Shown here: positions 8,841 to 17,261 of the stretch, in pieces
Layout of the letters: the number at the start of each line of letters is the position of its first letter
Position numbering within the stretch: the stretch's first letter is position 1
NCBI RefSeq assembly: GCF_027812955.1
Contig: NZ_JAPYZV010000008.1
Coordinates: forward strand, 62,001-126,000
Reading direction: 5' to 3'
DNA length: 64,000 nt
DNA from: Pedococcus sp. 5OH_020
GTDB lineage: Bacteria > Actinomycetota > Actinomycetes > Actinomycetales > Dermatophilaceae
Notes under the pieces: generated by a model
Database searches by the model: none
What the model was told of the DNA's origin: nothing
Seen by the model: only the letters and a program-made list of their open reading frames with translations
Position numbers and translations under genes: made by a program

Positions 8841-9850
8841 CTGTCACCCTGGCCGATGTGGCGGAGCAGGCCGGTGTCTCGATCGCCACAGCGTCGCGGG
8901 TGGTGAACGGCAGCACGCGCGTCGTGGGGGAGGAGCTGCGCGCCAAGGTCCTGGCCACGGCCACCGCGCTCGGCTACCGGGCGAACCCCCACGCGCAGGC
9001 GGTCGCGCGCGGCTCGAGCACCGTCGCCGGTCTCGTGATCCACGACATCACGGACCCCTACTTCTCCGCCATCGCCGCGGGGGCCCTCGAGGTCGCGGAG
9101 TCGCGCGGCCTCATCGTGTCCCTGGGTACCTCGGTCGGAGGCGTGGAGCGCGAGCTCGAACATGTCTCCCTGCTCCGTGCGCAGCGCGCTCGAGGACTCA
9201 TCCTCGTGGGCAGTCGCACGTCGAACCGCCAGCGGACCAGGGCCCTGGCCGCCGAGCTCGCCGCCTTCACGAGCGAGGGGGGCCGCGTCTCGTGCGTCAG
9301 CCAGAACCGCCTCGGAGTCGACACGGTCGTCCCGGAGAACCGCGCCGGCGCGGCTGCCCTCGCGAACCACGTCCTCGACCTGGGGCATCGCGAGCTCGGG
9401 ATCCTCGCGGGGCCGGCGAACCTCCTGACGGCCTCGGACCGGGCGCGCGGCTTCAAGGGGGAGGTCGAGCGGCGAGGTGCTCGGGCCCGCGTCTTCGCCA
9501 GCGACTTCACCTGGGAAGGGGGGTTCGAGGCGGCGACCCAGGCCGCGCAGGCGGCATCCCGGCCCACGTGCCTGCTGGCGGTGAACGACGTGATGGCCAT
9601 GGGCGCGCTCGCCGCCCTCCGTTGTCTGGGCCTGAGCGTCCCCTGGGAGGTGTCCGTCGCCGGCTTCGACGACGTGCCGGCGCTGCGTGACGTGCTGCCC
9701 GCTCTGACCACCGTCCGGCTGCCCTTGACCGAGATGGGGCGACAGGCAGCGCGCCTGGCGTTCGTCGCGGAGCCCAGTGCGCACCCGCGCATCACCAGGG
9801 TGTCGGGTGAGGTCGTGGTCAGGGACAGCACGGCCCCTCCTCCGGCGTGA
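8837..9850 (+). CDS. LacI-family transcriptional regulator
   Basis: A 337-residue repressor. The N-terminal helix-turn-helix reads LADVAEQAGVSIATASRVVN, followed by the hinge and a periplasmic-binding-protein-like effector domain (GLVIHDITDPYFSAIAAGA, then VAGFDDVPAL near residue 275). ATG 8837 overlaps the upstream dehydrogenase stop. It sits inside the operon it probably regulates. Best guess is that it reads the GGGAAAnnGnTTnCCC-like operators at 3196, 3263, 7569, 10779 and 21432, because those precede its own and neighbouring units. The assignment is inference. The effector is unknown. Confidence 0.93.
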   Translation: MTVTLADVAEQAGVSIATASRVVNGSTRVVGEELRAKVLATATALGYRANPHAQAVARGSSTVAGLVIHDITDPYFSAIAAGALEVAESRGLIVSLGTSVGGVERELEHVSLLRAQRARGLILVGSRTSNRQRTRALAAELAAFTSEGGRVSCVSQNRLGVDTVVPENRAGAAALANHVLDLGHRELGILAGPANLLTASDRARGFKGEVERRGARARVFASDFTWEGGFEAATQAAQAASRPTCLLAVNDVMAMGALAALRCLGLSVPWEVSVAGFDDVPALRDVLPALTTVRLPLTEMGRQAARLAFVAEPSAHPRITRVSGEVVVRDSTAPPPA

Positions 9851-10737
9851 TCGCTCTGTCGGTGGACGACACCGAGGTCGCCGTCCTGCACTTCGGGGAG
9901 ACCCTGCCGACCACGCTGTCGCCCAGGCCGTACCTGCACCCTCTACGGACGCTGTCGGGATCGCCTGTGACGGGCTTCTCCCCGCGGGACCATCCGCATC
10001 ATCTGGGGCTCAGCGTGGGCATTCCGCTCGTCGACGACACCAACTTCTGGGGTGGGCCGACCTACCTGCCGCAGGAGGGGTACGTCTGGCGGGACGACCA
10101 TGGCCGCCAGCGAGTGGACCGGTGCGGGTCGGCTCCGGACCGGGTCTCGCTGGGTCTCAGCTGGCTGGACAAGGCCGGCGCTGTGCTTCTGGACGAGGAG
10201 CGCGACATCGAGGTCCTGCCTGGGCGAGCGCGTGGCGACGCCTGGAGGCTGCGCCACCGGTCCGTCCTGCGCAACCCGGGCCGCGAAGCGGTGACGCTCA
10301 GCGGCCCCGGAGCCCGGGGCAGGGCGGGTGCGGGGTACGGCGGCGTCTTCTGGCGCGGTCCTGCGGAGGCGACCGTCGCCGAGGCGCAGAGCCCGACCGC
10401 CCGCGGCGAGAATGCCCTCAACGGCCGCCACGCACCGTTTCTCGTGGTGCGCTCCGGGGTAGCGGACGGGGGTGGCACCTGGACCCTGGGGCTGCGCGAC
10501 CTGGCGGCGACGCCGGAGCCGTGGTTCCTCCGCCTCGAGGAGTACGTCGGTGCCGGCCCCGCGCTGGTCGGCTCCCGCCCACGCGTGCTGGCCCCCGGGG
10601 AAGAGCTGCCTTGCGGCCTCGCCATCGTCGTGGCCGACGGCGCGCTGTCCCTCGCCCAGGTGCAGGACGAGCTGCTCGAGCTCGGTGGGCCCGACCCTTA
10701 CCGGGCACCGGGTGGTGCGCCCCAGGGTGGGGCGTGA
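9847..10737 (+). CDS. DUF6807 (PmoA-like) family protein
   Basis: A 296-residue protein of the family once annotated as methane-oxygenase PmoA-like, now DUF6807. The typical pattern FSPRDHPHHLGLSVGIPLVDD followed by NFWGG is present near residues 44-70. It has no signal peptide or membrane segment, so it is not a methane monooxygenase subunit. GTG 9847 overlaps the LacI stop. Members are repeatedly found beside Gfo/Idh/MocA and TIM-barrel genes in carbohydrate loci, as here. The His-rich N-terminal motif could bind metal or sugar. Function not established. Confidence 0.8.
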   Translation: MIALSVDDTEVAVLHFGETLPTTLSPRPYLHPLRTLSGSPVTGFSPRDHPHHLGLSVGIPLVDDTNFWGGPTYLPQEGYVWRDDHGRQRVDRCGSAPDRVSLGLSWLDKAGAVLLDEERDIEVLPGRARGDAWRLRHRSVLRNPGREAVTLSGPGARGRAGAGYGGVFWRGPAEATVAEAQSPTARGENALNGRHAPFLVVRSGVADGGGTWTLGLRDLAATPEPWFLRLEEYVGAGPALVGSRPRVLAPGEELPCGLAIVVADGALSLAQVQDELLELGGPDPYRAPGGAPQGGA

Positions 10738-10778
10738 CCGATGCACCGCGGAGCCGGGCCGCGCTCCTCCAGCCGTGC

Positions 10779-10861
10779 TGGGAAAGTGCTTTCCCTTTTA
10801 TGCGCCAGCCTCTTGACTCCCGCGCGAGGCCCCCGTACATTCGCTGAATGAACCGATTCAA
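10779..10861 (+). promoter_or_regulatory. Promoter flanked by two different LacI-type operators
   Basis: Upstream dyad TGGGAAAGTGCTTTCCC (10779-10795), then a near-consensus promoter TTGACT (10813-10818), 17-bp spacer, TACATT (10836-10841), then ATGAACCGATTCAA (10848-10861), which sits on the expected start site and matches the rhamnose-type operator at 26250. The ABC transporter operon begins downstream, with GAAAGGGA before ATG 10902. Two operator types imply control by two repressors. Confidence 0.8.
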
Positions 10862-10901
10862 TCGGTACGGGAAAGCCTCTCAACGACGAAAGGGACCACT
10901 C

Positions 10902-12194
10902 ATGGGAATCCAGCAACTTTCGAGGCTCCGGGTGGTAGCCCTCGGAGCGGTGGCTGCGGCGGTCGTGCCGCTCGCAGCCTGCGGCGGAGGCAGTGGGAGT
11001 AGCGCCGGCAACGGCGGCAAGACCACGCTCCGCTTGGTCTGGTGGGGCAACGAGGACCGGGCCAAGGCGACGAAGTCCGCCATCGAGCTCTTCCAGAAGA
11101 AGCACCCGAACGTGACGGTGCAGACCGAGTTCTCGGCGTACGACGCCTACTTCCAGAAGCTCTCCACTCAGCTCGCCGGCGGCGGCGCACCGGACATCGT
11201 GCAGATCGACCGCCCCAACTTCGGCGACTACGCCCGGCGTCACGTGCTCAAGGACCTCACGCCCTACGTCGGCAAGACGATCCACACCAACGACATCGAC
11301 CCCAAGCTGCTTGCGGCCGGCAAGGTGCAAGGCCAGCTCTACGCCCTGCCGGGTGGCCAGCTGACCCAGTCGCTGGTGTACGACCCCGCCGCCTGGAAGA
11401 AGGCGGGCGTCAACCCGCCGCCGGCCAGTGGGTGGACCTGGGACGAGTTCACCGCCACCATGAAGAAGCTGGGCGCCAGTGGCACTCCCGGGACGACCGA
11501 CTTCGGCTGGGCCATCGACTGGTTCGAGGTCTGGCTGGCGCAGCAGGGCAAGCAGACCTACACCCCTGACGGCAAGCTCGGCTTCACCGAGGCCGACCTC
11601 GCGCAGTTCTGGGGCACCCTCGCCGACCTGCGCAAGAGCAAGGCCGTGTCGGCGCCTTCGGCCACCACGAAGATGGACGGCTCGATGCCCAACTCCGCCT
11701 ATGTCAACGGGCAGGCGGCCTCGGAGATCAACTACGACTCCAGCCTCACCGCGTACATCACCGCCAAGCCGGGCACGGCGGCGGCGCCCCTTCCCTCGGC
11801 CAACGGCAAGACGGGCATGAGCGCCCTGCCCACGGTGACCTGGGGCCTGACCAACCGGTCCAAGAACGCGGACGTCGCGGCACAGCTGATCGACTTCCTG
11901 GTGAACGACCCGGAGGCGGGCAAGATCCTCGGTGCCACTCGCGGTCTGCCGCCGAACCAGTCGGTTCGCCAGTCGGTGGCCGGCAGCGTCAGTGGTCCGA
12001 GCAAGGCTGTGTTCGACTACGAGAGCAGCGTCGCCAGCCTCGTGACGACCGAGGCGCCGGTCTGGCCGGTCGGCTCGGCCGAGATCAAGCGCAACTTCCA
12101 GCAGGTGTACGACGACGTCATCTTCGGCAAGACCTCCGTCCAGGCGGGAGCCAAGCGCGTCGTCGACGACGCCCACCAGAGCCTGGGCGGCTGA
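10902..12194 (+). CDS. ABC transporter sugar-binding lipoprotein
   Basis: A 430-residue extracellular solute-binding protein (family 1, MalE-like). A signal peptide ends in the lipobox PLAAC near residue 28, followed by a Gly/Ser linker and the mature domain starting TTLRLVWWGNEDRAKA. ATG 10902 follows GAAAGGGA. An in-frame extension to 10848 is just translated operator sequence. It is the first gene of the 10902-17261 operon. Two permeases follow, but no ATPase gene is present, as is usual for actinobacterial CUT1 importers that share an MsiK-type ATPase. The ligand is likely a pectin-derived or rhamnose-containing oligosaccharide by context. Confidence 0.93.
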   Translation: MGIQQLSRLRVVALGAVAAAVVPLAACGGGSGSSAGNGGKTTLRLVWWGNEDRAKATKSAIELFQKKHPNVTVQTEFSAYDAYFQKLSTQLAGGGAPDIVQIDRPNFGDYARRHVLKDLTPYVGKTIHTNDIDPKLLAAGKVQGQLYALPGGQLTQSLVYDPAAWKKAGVNPPPASGWTWDEFTATMKKLGASGTPGTTDFGWAIDWFEVWLAQQGKQTYTPDGKLGFTEADLAQFWGTLADLRKSKAVSAPSATTKMDGSMPNSAYVNGQAASEINYDSSLTAYITAKPGTAAAPLPSANGKTGMSALPTVTWGLTNRSKNADVAAQLIDFLVNDPEAGKILGATRGLPPNQSVRQSVAGSVSGPSKAVFDYESSVASLVTTEAPVWPVGSAEIKRNFQQVYDDVIFGKTSVQAGAKRVVDDAHQSLGG

Positions 12195-12205
12195 GGAGAC
12201 ACATC

Positions 12206-13138
12206 ATGGACCTGCATCCTGACCTCGCGGAGGCGGCCCTGCGGCTGCCACCCACAGACCTGACCGACGTTGCTGCGGCGCGCGGGACGAACGCCGAACG
12301 GCGTCCGGTGGCCCCGTACCGGCGGGCCGGCGAGGCCAAGGTGGAGGACGTGGTCATCGACGGCCCCGGTGGCGCCCTGGCGGTGCGGGTGTACCGCCCC
12401 AGCGCCGGTGTCACCGGGCCGACGGTGCTCTGGGTCCATGGCGGGGCCTTCATCATGGGGACTCTCGACTCGTCCGACGCGGTGTGCTCGCAGCTGGCCG
12501 TGGAGGCAGGTGCCCTCGTCGTCAACGTGGACTACCGCCTCGCGCCGGAGCATCCCTACCCCGCCGGGGTGGAGGACTCGTATGCCGCACTGGAGTGGCT
12601 GGCGCAGGAGGCTCGTGCCCTCGGTGGCTCGGCGGAGCAGCTGGTCGTGGCAGGGAGCAGTGCCGGCGGCTGCATCGCTGCGGCCGTGGCGCTGCGCGCT
12701 CGTGACCAGGGCGGCCCCCGGCTGGCGCGCCAGGTGCTGGTCCAGCCCGTGCTCGACCACCGGGGCCAGACCCCCTCGGCGACCTCCATCGTCGAGAGCC
12801 CGGTCTTCACCGCCACCTCGAACAGGATCATGTGGCGGACCCACCTCGGCGGTGGGCCGGCCGACGCCTACGCCTCTCCCGCCCTCGCCGAGGACGTCGG
12901 CGGCCTCCCGCCGGCGTACATCACAGCGGCCGCCCGCGACCCGCTGCGGGACGAGGCCATCGCCTATGCCTCCCGGCTGCTCCAGGCCGGCGTGGACGTC
13001 GAGCTGCATGTCTACCCCGGCGCCTTCCACGGGTTCGACTCGCTCGTGCCCGAGGCGCCCCTGTCCCAGCGTGCGAACGACGACCTGGTCCGTGCTGTCG
13101 CGCAGACCGTGCACGAGCTCGAGGGGGCTTCGCGATGA
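12206..13138 (+). CDS. Alpha/beta-hydrolase of the hormone-sensitive-lipase type
   Basis: A 310-residue cytoplasmic esterase-like enzyme. Oxyanion motif VHGGAFIMG near residue 76, nucleophile elbow GSSAGG near 152, acid and base supplied by the C-terminal part (GAFHGFD near 275). ATG 12206 has GAGGAGAC upstream and lies 11 bp after the binding-protein gene. It is embedded in an ABC importer operon with a Gfo/Idh gene, so deacetylation or de-esterification of the imported saccharide is plausible: rhamnogalacturonan is naturally acetylated. The exact substrate is not visible. Confidence 0.88.
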   Translation: MDLHPDLAEAALRLPPTDLTDVAAARGTNAERRPVAPYRRAGEAKVEDVVIDGPGGALAVRVYRPSAGVTGPTVLWVHGGAFIMGTLDSSDAVCSQLAVEAGALVVNVDYRLAPEHPYPAGVEDSYAALEWLAQEARALGGSAEQLVVAGSSAGGCIAAAVALRARDQGGPRLARQVLVQPVLDHRGQTPSATSIVESPVFTATSNRIMWRTHLGGGPADAYASPALAEDVGGLPPAYITAAARDPLRDEAIAYASRLLQAGVDVELHVYPGAFHGFDSLVPEAPLSQRANDDLVRAVAQTVHELEGASR

Positions 13139-14505
13139 GCCGCTCGCCCCGTCGCGCCGCGGTGGTCGGCCTCGGATCCCGGGCCACCATGTGGGCCGAG
13201 GGCCTGGCGGACGGTGGCAGGCTGGTGGCCTTCTGCGACGAGAACCGGCACCGGATGCGCGTCCAGGAGCAGTGGCTCCGCGAAAGCCACCCAGGGCTCG
13301 AGCTCACCTGCTGGCAGCCGCACGAGCTCCTCGACATGATCGTCCGCGAGCAGGTCGACACGGTGGTCGTCTGCACCCCGGACCACACTCACGAGGCCTT
13401 CGTCGTGCAGGCGGTGGAGGCCGGCTGCGACGTCATCGTCGAGAAGCCGCTCACCATCACCGAGGACGCCTGCCGCTCCATCGTGGAGGCACAGCGACGG
13501 ACCGGACGCTCGATCCGCGTGGCGTTCAACTACCGGTACAACCCCGTGCACGAGCAGGTGCGTGACCTCATCGCGGACGGCGCGATCGGGGAGGTCGGGT
13601 CGGTGCACTTCGAGTGGGCGCTGGACCTGCACCACGGCGCTGACTACTTCCGGCGGTGGCACCGCGACAAGGCCAGCTCGGGCGGGCTCCTCGTCCACAA
13701 GAGCTCGCACCACTTCGACCTGGTGTCGTGGTGGCTCGGCGCCTCGCCCGAGCGGGTGTTCGCCGAGGGTCGGCTCTTCTACTACGGCGCAGCCGGGGCA
13801 GAGCGAGGGCTCGACCACGGTGACCTGCGCGAGCGCCGTGACGCCGGCCTGAAGCCCTTCGACCTCGACCTCTCGGCCTCGGACCGGCTCCGGGCCCTCT
13901 ACCTCGAGGCCGAGGGGGAGCAGGGATACCGGCGGGACCGTAACGTCTTCGGCCCGGGGATCACCATCGAGGACGACATGGCAGTTCTCGTCCGGTACGA
14001 CACCGGAGCGACGATGACGTACCACCTCACGGCGTACTCACCGTGGGAGGGCTATCGCGTCACCTTCAACGGCAGCCAGGGCCGCCTCGAGCTCGAGGTC
14101 GAGGAGAGTGCCTGGGCTGCGCCGCAGGCTGGGGCGATGGCCGGCACCATCGCGGGCGCGGAGCCGCCGACCCCCAGGGCCCGGCTGGTCCACCGTCCGA
14201 TGTGGCGTGAACCGGTCGAGGTCGCGGCCCGGCCAGGCGTCGGCGCTCACGGGGGCGGAGACGCCCGCATGATGGCCGAGCTCCTGCAGGCCACCGACGA
14301 GGCCGACGGCCGGAGCGCCACCTTCGTGGACGGCGTCCGCGCCGCGATGACGGGCATCGCGGCCAACCACAGCATCGCCACCCAGCTGCCGGTCCCCGTC
14401 GGAGCCGTGCTGAGGGAGCTGACCGGCAGCGCCACCCATACCAGGGGCAATCCCACCCCTGGCCCAGAGCTCGTCCACGCCCGTGGCGGGAAGGAACGGC
14501 CATGA
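13135..14505 (+). CDS. Gfo/Idh/MocA-family oxidoreductase
   Basis: A 456-residue member, longer than usual, with the N-terminal loop AAVVGLGSRATMW, the lysine motif EKPLTITED near residue 102 and SGGLLVHKSSHHFD near 182, where the histidine is the usual catalytic partner. ATG 13135 overlaps the hydrolase stop. It is the third such dehydrogenase within 11 kb, and its closest relatives by layout are the oligosaccharide-associated type encoded inside ABC operons. It likely oxidises the imported sugar or a glycoside. Substrate unknown. Confidence 0.88.
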   Translation: MSRSPRRAAVVGLGSRATMWAEGLADGGRLVAFCDENRHRMRVQEQWLRESHPGLELTCWQPHELLDMIVREQVDTVVVCTPDHTHEAFVVQAVEAGCDVIVEKPLTITEDACRSIVEAQRRTGRSIRVAFNYRYNPVHEQVRDLIADGAIGEVGSVHFEWALDLHHGADYFRRWHRDKASSGGLLVHKSSHHFDLVSWWLGASPERVFAEGRLFYYGAAGAERGLDHGDLRERRDAGLKPFDLDLSASDRLRALYLEAEGEQGYRRDRNVFGPGITIEDDMAVLVRYDTGATMTYHLTAYSPWEGYRVTFNGSQGRLELEVEESAWAAPQAGAMAGTIAGAEPPTPRARLVHRPMWREPVEVAARPGVGAHGGGDARMMAELLQATDEADGRSATFVDGVRAAMTGIAANHSIATQLPVPVGAVLRELTGSATHTRGNPTPGPELVHARGGKERP

Positions 14506-15452
14506 GCACCCAGACTGTGGCTCAGCCGTCGGTCGAGAGCAGGAGCCCGGCGCCGCCGGCTCCGAAGAGCCGGCGCACCGAGCGATCCGCGTACCTGTTC
14601 CTGGCTCCCTGGCTCGTCGGGGCCCTGGTCCTGACGATAGGGCCGATGCTGGCGTCCCTGTTCCTGTCCTTCACCGACTACGACCTGTTCACCTCGCCGC
14701 ACTGGGTCGGTCTGGCGAACTACCGCCAGATGTTCACGGCCGACCAGAGCTTCCGCAGCTCGGCTGCGGTGACCGGCAAGTTCGTGCTGCTCTCGGTACC
14801 GCTCAAGCTGGCCCTCGCCCTCGCGGTCGCCCTCCTGCTCAACCGCCCCCGACGCGGACAGGGCATCTACCGGTCGCTGTTCTACGCTCCGAGCCTCCTG
14901 GGGGCCAGTGTGGCGGTGGCCCTGGTGTGGCGAGTGCTGTTCAGCGACAAGGGCACCGTCGACCGGCTGCTGTCCGCCGTCGGCATCCACACCGGGGGCT
15001 GGATCAGCAACCCCGACTACGCGCTGCTGACCCTCGTGGCGCTGGCCGTGTGGCAGTTCGGCGCTCCGATGGTCATCTTCCTCGCGGGGCTGAAGCAGAT
15101 CCCACGGGACCTGTACGACGCCGCCGCAGTCGACGGCGCCGGCCGCATCCGCACCTTCTGGTCGGTGACGGTGCCCATGCTGACGCCTGTGCTGTTCTTC
15201 AACCTCGTGCTGGAGTCGATCCACGCGTTCCAGTCCTTCACGAGCGCCTTCATCGTCAGCGGTGGCCGTGGCGGTCCGAGCGACTCGACCCTCTTCTACA
15301 CGCTGTACCTCTACCAGCGGGGCTTCGCGGACTTCCGGATGGGCTACGCCGCCGCGATGGCGTGGGTCCTCCTGGTCGTCATCGCGGTGCTGACCGCGCT
15401 GATCTTCCGTTCCTCCCGATCCTGGGTCCACTACGCCGGAGATGACCAGTGA
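14502..15452 (+). CDS. ABC sugar transporter permease (MalF-like)
   Basis: A 316-residue membrane protein with a Pro/Ala-rich cytoplasmic N-terminus and six predicted transmembrane segments starting SAYLFLAPWLVGALVL. The cytoplasmic EAA-type loop that contacts the ATPase reads YDAAAVDGAGRIRTFWSVT near residue 205. ATG 14502 overlaps the dehydrogenase stop (ATGA). It forms the channel with the next gene product and takes substrate from the lipoprotein at 10902. Confidence 0.93.
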   Translation: MSTQTVAQPSVESRSPAPPAPKSRRTERSAYLFLAPWLVGALVLTIGPMLASLFLSFTDYDLFTSPHWVGLANYRQMFTADQSFRSSAAVTGKFVLLSVPLKLALALAVALLLNRPRRGQGIYRSLFYAPSLLGASVAVALVWRVLFSDKGTVDRLLSAVGIHTGGWISNPDYALLTLVALAVWQFGAPMVIFLAGLKQIPRDLYDAAAVDGAGRIRTFWSVTVPMLTPVLFFNLVLESIHAFQSFTSAFIVSGGRGGPSDSTLFYTLYLYQRGFADFRMGYAAAMAWVLLVVIAVLTALIFRSSRSWVHYAGDDQ

Positions 15453-16327
15453 TGACTGCCGTACCCGTCGGTGAGAGCACCGTTGCCAAGATCAGGCGTC
15501 CCGCGTCCCGGGTGCTGTGGCACCTCATGGTCGTCCTCATCCTCATCGTCCTGCTGTACCCCGTCGTGTGGCTCGTGGGCACGTCGTTCAAGCCCGCCGA
15601 GGAGGTCCTCACGAACATCGGTGTCCTGCCGACGCACCCGACCGGCGCCAACTACGGCTCGGTGCTCCAGGGCGTGGCCGGCTACAGCCTCTGGACGTAT
15701 GTCGGGAACTCGCTGATCGTGTCCGTGGGCGCCGTGCTGGGCAACATCCTGACGTGCTCGCTGGCCGCCTACGCCTTTGCGCGCCTGCGGTTCCGCGGAC
15801 GCTCGGTGTTGTTCGGGTTCATGATCGCGACGATCATGCTTCCCCTGCACGTGGTGCTGATCCCGCAGTACATCATCTTCCAGAAGCTCGGCCTGGTGAA
15901 CACGTTCCTGCCGATCATCCTGCCGAAGTTCCTGGCGACCGACGCCTTCTTCGTGTTCCTCATGGTGCAGTTCATCCGCGGCCTGCCGCGCGAGCTCGAC
16001 GAGGCCGCGACGATCGACGGCTGCGGGCCCGTCCGGATCTTCCGCTACGTCGTCATGCCGCTCCTGCGGCCGGCGCTCATCACGACGGCGATCTTCACCT
16101 TCATCTGGACCTGGAACGACTTCTTCACCCAGCTCATCTACCTGAACGACCCGTCGAAGTACACGCTGCCGCTGGCCCTGCGGATCTTCGTCGACCAGAC
16201 CAGCCAGTCGGCCTTCGGCCCCATGTTCGCCATGTCGGTCCTGTCGCTGGTGCCGATCGGCGTCTTCTTCCTGGCGTTCCAGCGCTACCTCGTCGAGGGT
16301 GTCGCGACGTCGGGACTCAAGGGATGA
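15449..16327 (+). CDS. ABC sugar transporter permease (MalG-like)
   Basis: A 292-residue inner-membrane permease with six predicted transmembrane segments. The EAA loop is clear: DEAATIDGCGPVRIFRYVVM near residue 188. GTG 15449 gives a GTGA overlap with the first permease. ATG 15452, one codon downstream, is an equally possible start. It pairs with the 14502 product. A separately encoded ATPase is required. Confidence 0.93.
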   Translation: MMTAVPVGESTVAKIRRPASRVLWHLMVVLILIVLLYPVVWLVGTSFKPAEEVLTNIGVLPTHPTGANYGSVLQGVAGYSLWTYVGNSLIVSVGAVLGNILTCSLAAYAFARLRFRGRSVLFGFMIATIMLPLHVVLIPQYIIFQKLGLVNTFLPIILPKFLATDAFFVFLMVQFIRGLPRELDEAATIDGCGPVRIFRYVVMPLLRPALITTAIFTFIWTWNDFFTQLIYLNDPSKYTLPLALRIFVDQTSQSAFGPMFAMSVLSLVPIGVFFLAFQRYLVEGVATSGLKG

Positions 16328-16932
16328 GCCCGTCCCCGCGTTCCGCTCAGCCGCCGGCGGCCTCGCGCTTCGAGCTTCTCGGCGAGGCGCTGGGAACGTT
16401 GGTCCTCGTCGGCCTGCTGTGCGGCCTCCTGGTGCCCGCACTGCCCGCGGTGACCGCAGGGATGCGGCAGCTACGCCGTCAGCGGGAGGGTCTGACCGTG
16501 CGGTGGATCGACCAGCTGAGGTGTACGTGGCAGGTCCTGAGCGAGCGGCCCAGCACCGGCCTGGCGGTCCTCGGCCCCGCCGCCCTCAGTGCGGCAGCCG
16601 CCCTTGCGGCTGCGTCCGGGCTTCCACATGGCGGGGCCTACCTCGCGCTGCTGGCTGTGGTGTGGGCCCTCACGGCGCAGGTCGTCCTGCGGGCCGCCAC
16701 GCTCTGGGCGCCCGGCGAGCGATGGCTCGAGCTGGTCGAGCGGGCGGCCGGCCACTCGACTGACGACGTCAAGGGCAGCATGGTGGTCGTGGCGACCATC
16801 GTTGCTGCGACCGCTATAGCGTTCCTCGTGCCTCCGTTGGCCGTGCTGGTTCCCGGGATCTTGTGCCTGGCGACGCTCGCAGCCACCGAGCGAGGACCAG
16901 CTGCTCTCCGGGCAGCTGGACGGGGAAGGTGA
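16324..16932 (+). CDS. Small membrane protein, possibly DUF624/YesL-like
   Basis: A 202-residue protein with about five hydrophobic segments. The N-terminal part FELLGEALGTLVLVGLLCGL followed by LPAVTAGMRQL resembles the DUF624 (YesL) family found next to rhamnogalacturonan and other oligosaccharide ABC importers in Firmicutes. That match is by eye and not certain. ATG 16324 overlaps the permease stop. It is 8 bp from rhaM and translated in the same operon. Role unknown, perhaps transporter assembly. Confidence 0.65.
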   Translation: MSPSPRSAQPPAASRFELLGEALGTLVLVGLLCGLLVPALPAVTAGMRQLRRQREGLTVRWIDQLRCTWQVLSERPSTGLAVLGPAALSAAAALAAASGLPHGGAYLALLAVVWALTAQVVLRAATLWAPGERWLELVERAAGHSTDDVKGSMVVVATIVAATAIAFLVPPLAVLVPGILCLATLAATERGPAALRAAGRGR

Positions 16933-16940
16933 GAGGGCCG

Positions 16941-17261
16941 ATGCACAGGATCTGCTTCGTCCTACAGGTCAAGCCGGACAGGGTCGCGGAGTACCGCGAG
17001 CGGCACCGTGACGTGTGGCCGTCCATGCAGGACGCGCTGAGCGCCGCGGGGTGGGGCAACTACTCCCTGTACCTGCGCGACGACGGCCTGCTGGTCGGCT
17101 ACCTCGAGACCCCGAACTGGGAGTCGGCTCAGCGCGAGATGGCGCTCACCGAGGTCAACGCGCGATGGCAGGAGTCGATGAAGGACTTCTTCGTCAACCT
17201 CGAGGGGCAGCACCCCGACGAGGCGATGTCCCCGCTACCGGAGATCTTCCACCTCGACTGA
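16941..17261 (+). CDS. rhaM: L-rhamnose mutarotase
   Basis: A 106-residue RhaM-type enzyme that interconverts alpha- and beta-L-rhamnopyranose, supplying the anomer used by rhamnose isomerase. Family pattern: CFVLQVKPDRVAEYRERH, VWPSMQDALSAAGWGNYSLY, then GYLETPN. The length is standard. ATG 16941 follows GAGAGGG. It closes the ABC operon, tying the importer to rhamnose. Its last 27 bp overlap the convergent MFS gene (17235). Confidence 0.93.
   Translation: MHRICFVLQVKPDRVAEYRERHRDVWPSMQDALSAAGWGNYSLYLRDDGLLVGYLETPNWESAQREMALTEVNARWQESMKDFFVNLEGQHPDEAMSPLPEIFHLD

Noticed and set aside
9847-10737. Methane monooxygenase subunit (PmoA) as a literal annotation.
   Set aside because: No membrane segments or copper site. 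The protein belongs to the DUF6807 family, which carries that name only historically.
9943-10746. Long minus-strand frames opposite the sugar genes (also at 7587, 8168, 13012, 15431 and elsewhere).
   Set aside because: Arg/Gly/Pro-rich antisense shadows typical of high-GC DNA, without domains or ribosome sites and opposite genes with clear family matches.
10848-10901. An N-terminal extension of the sugar-binding protein starting at the operator.
   Set aside because: It is a translation of the operator ATGAACCGATTCAA. The same artificial N-terminus (NRFN) appears at 26263 (before rhaI) and 26250. The ribosome site and lipoprotein signal place the start at 10902.
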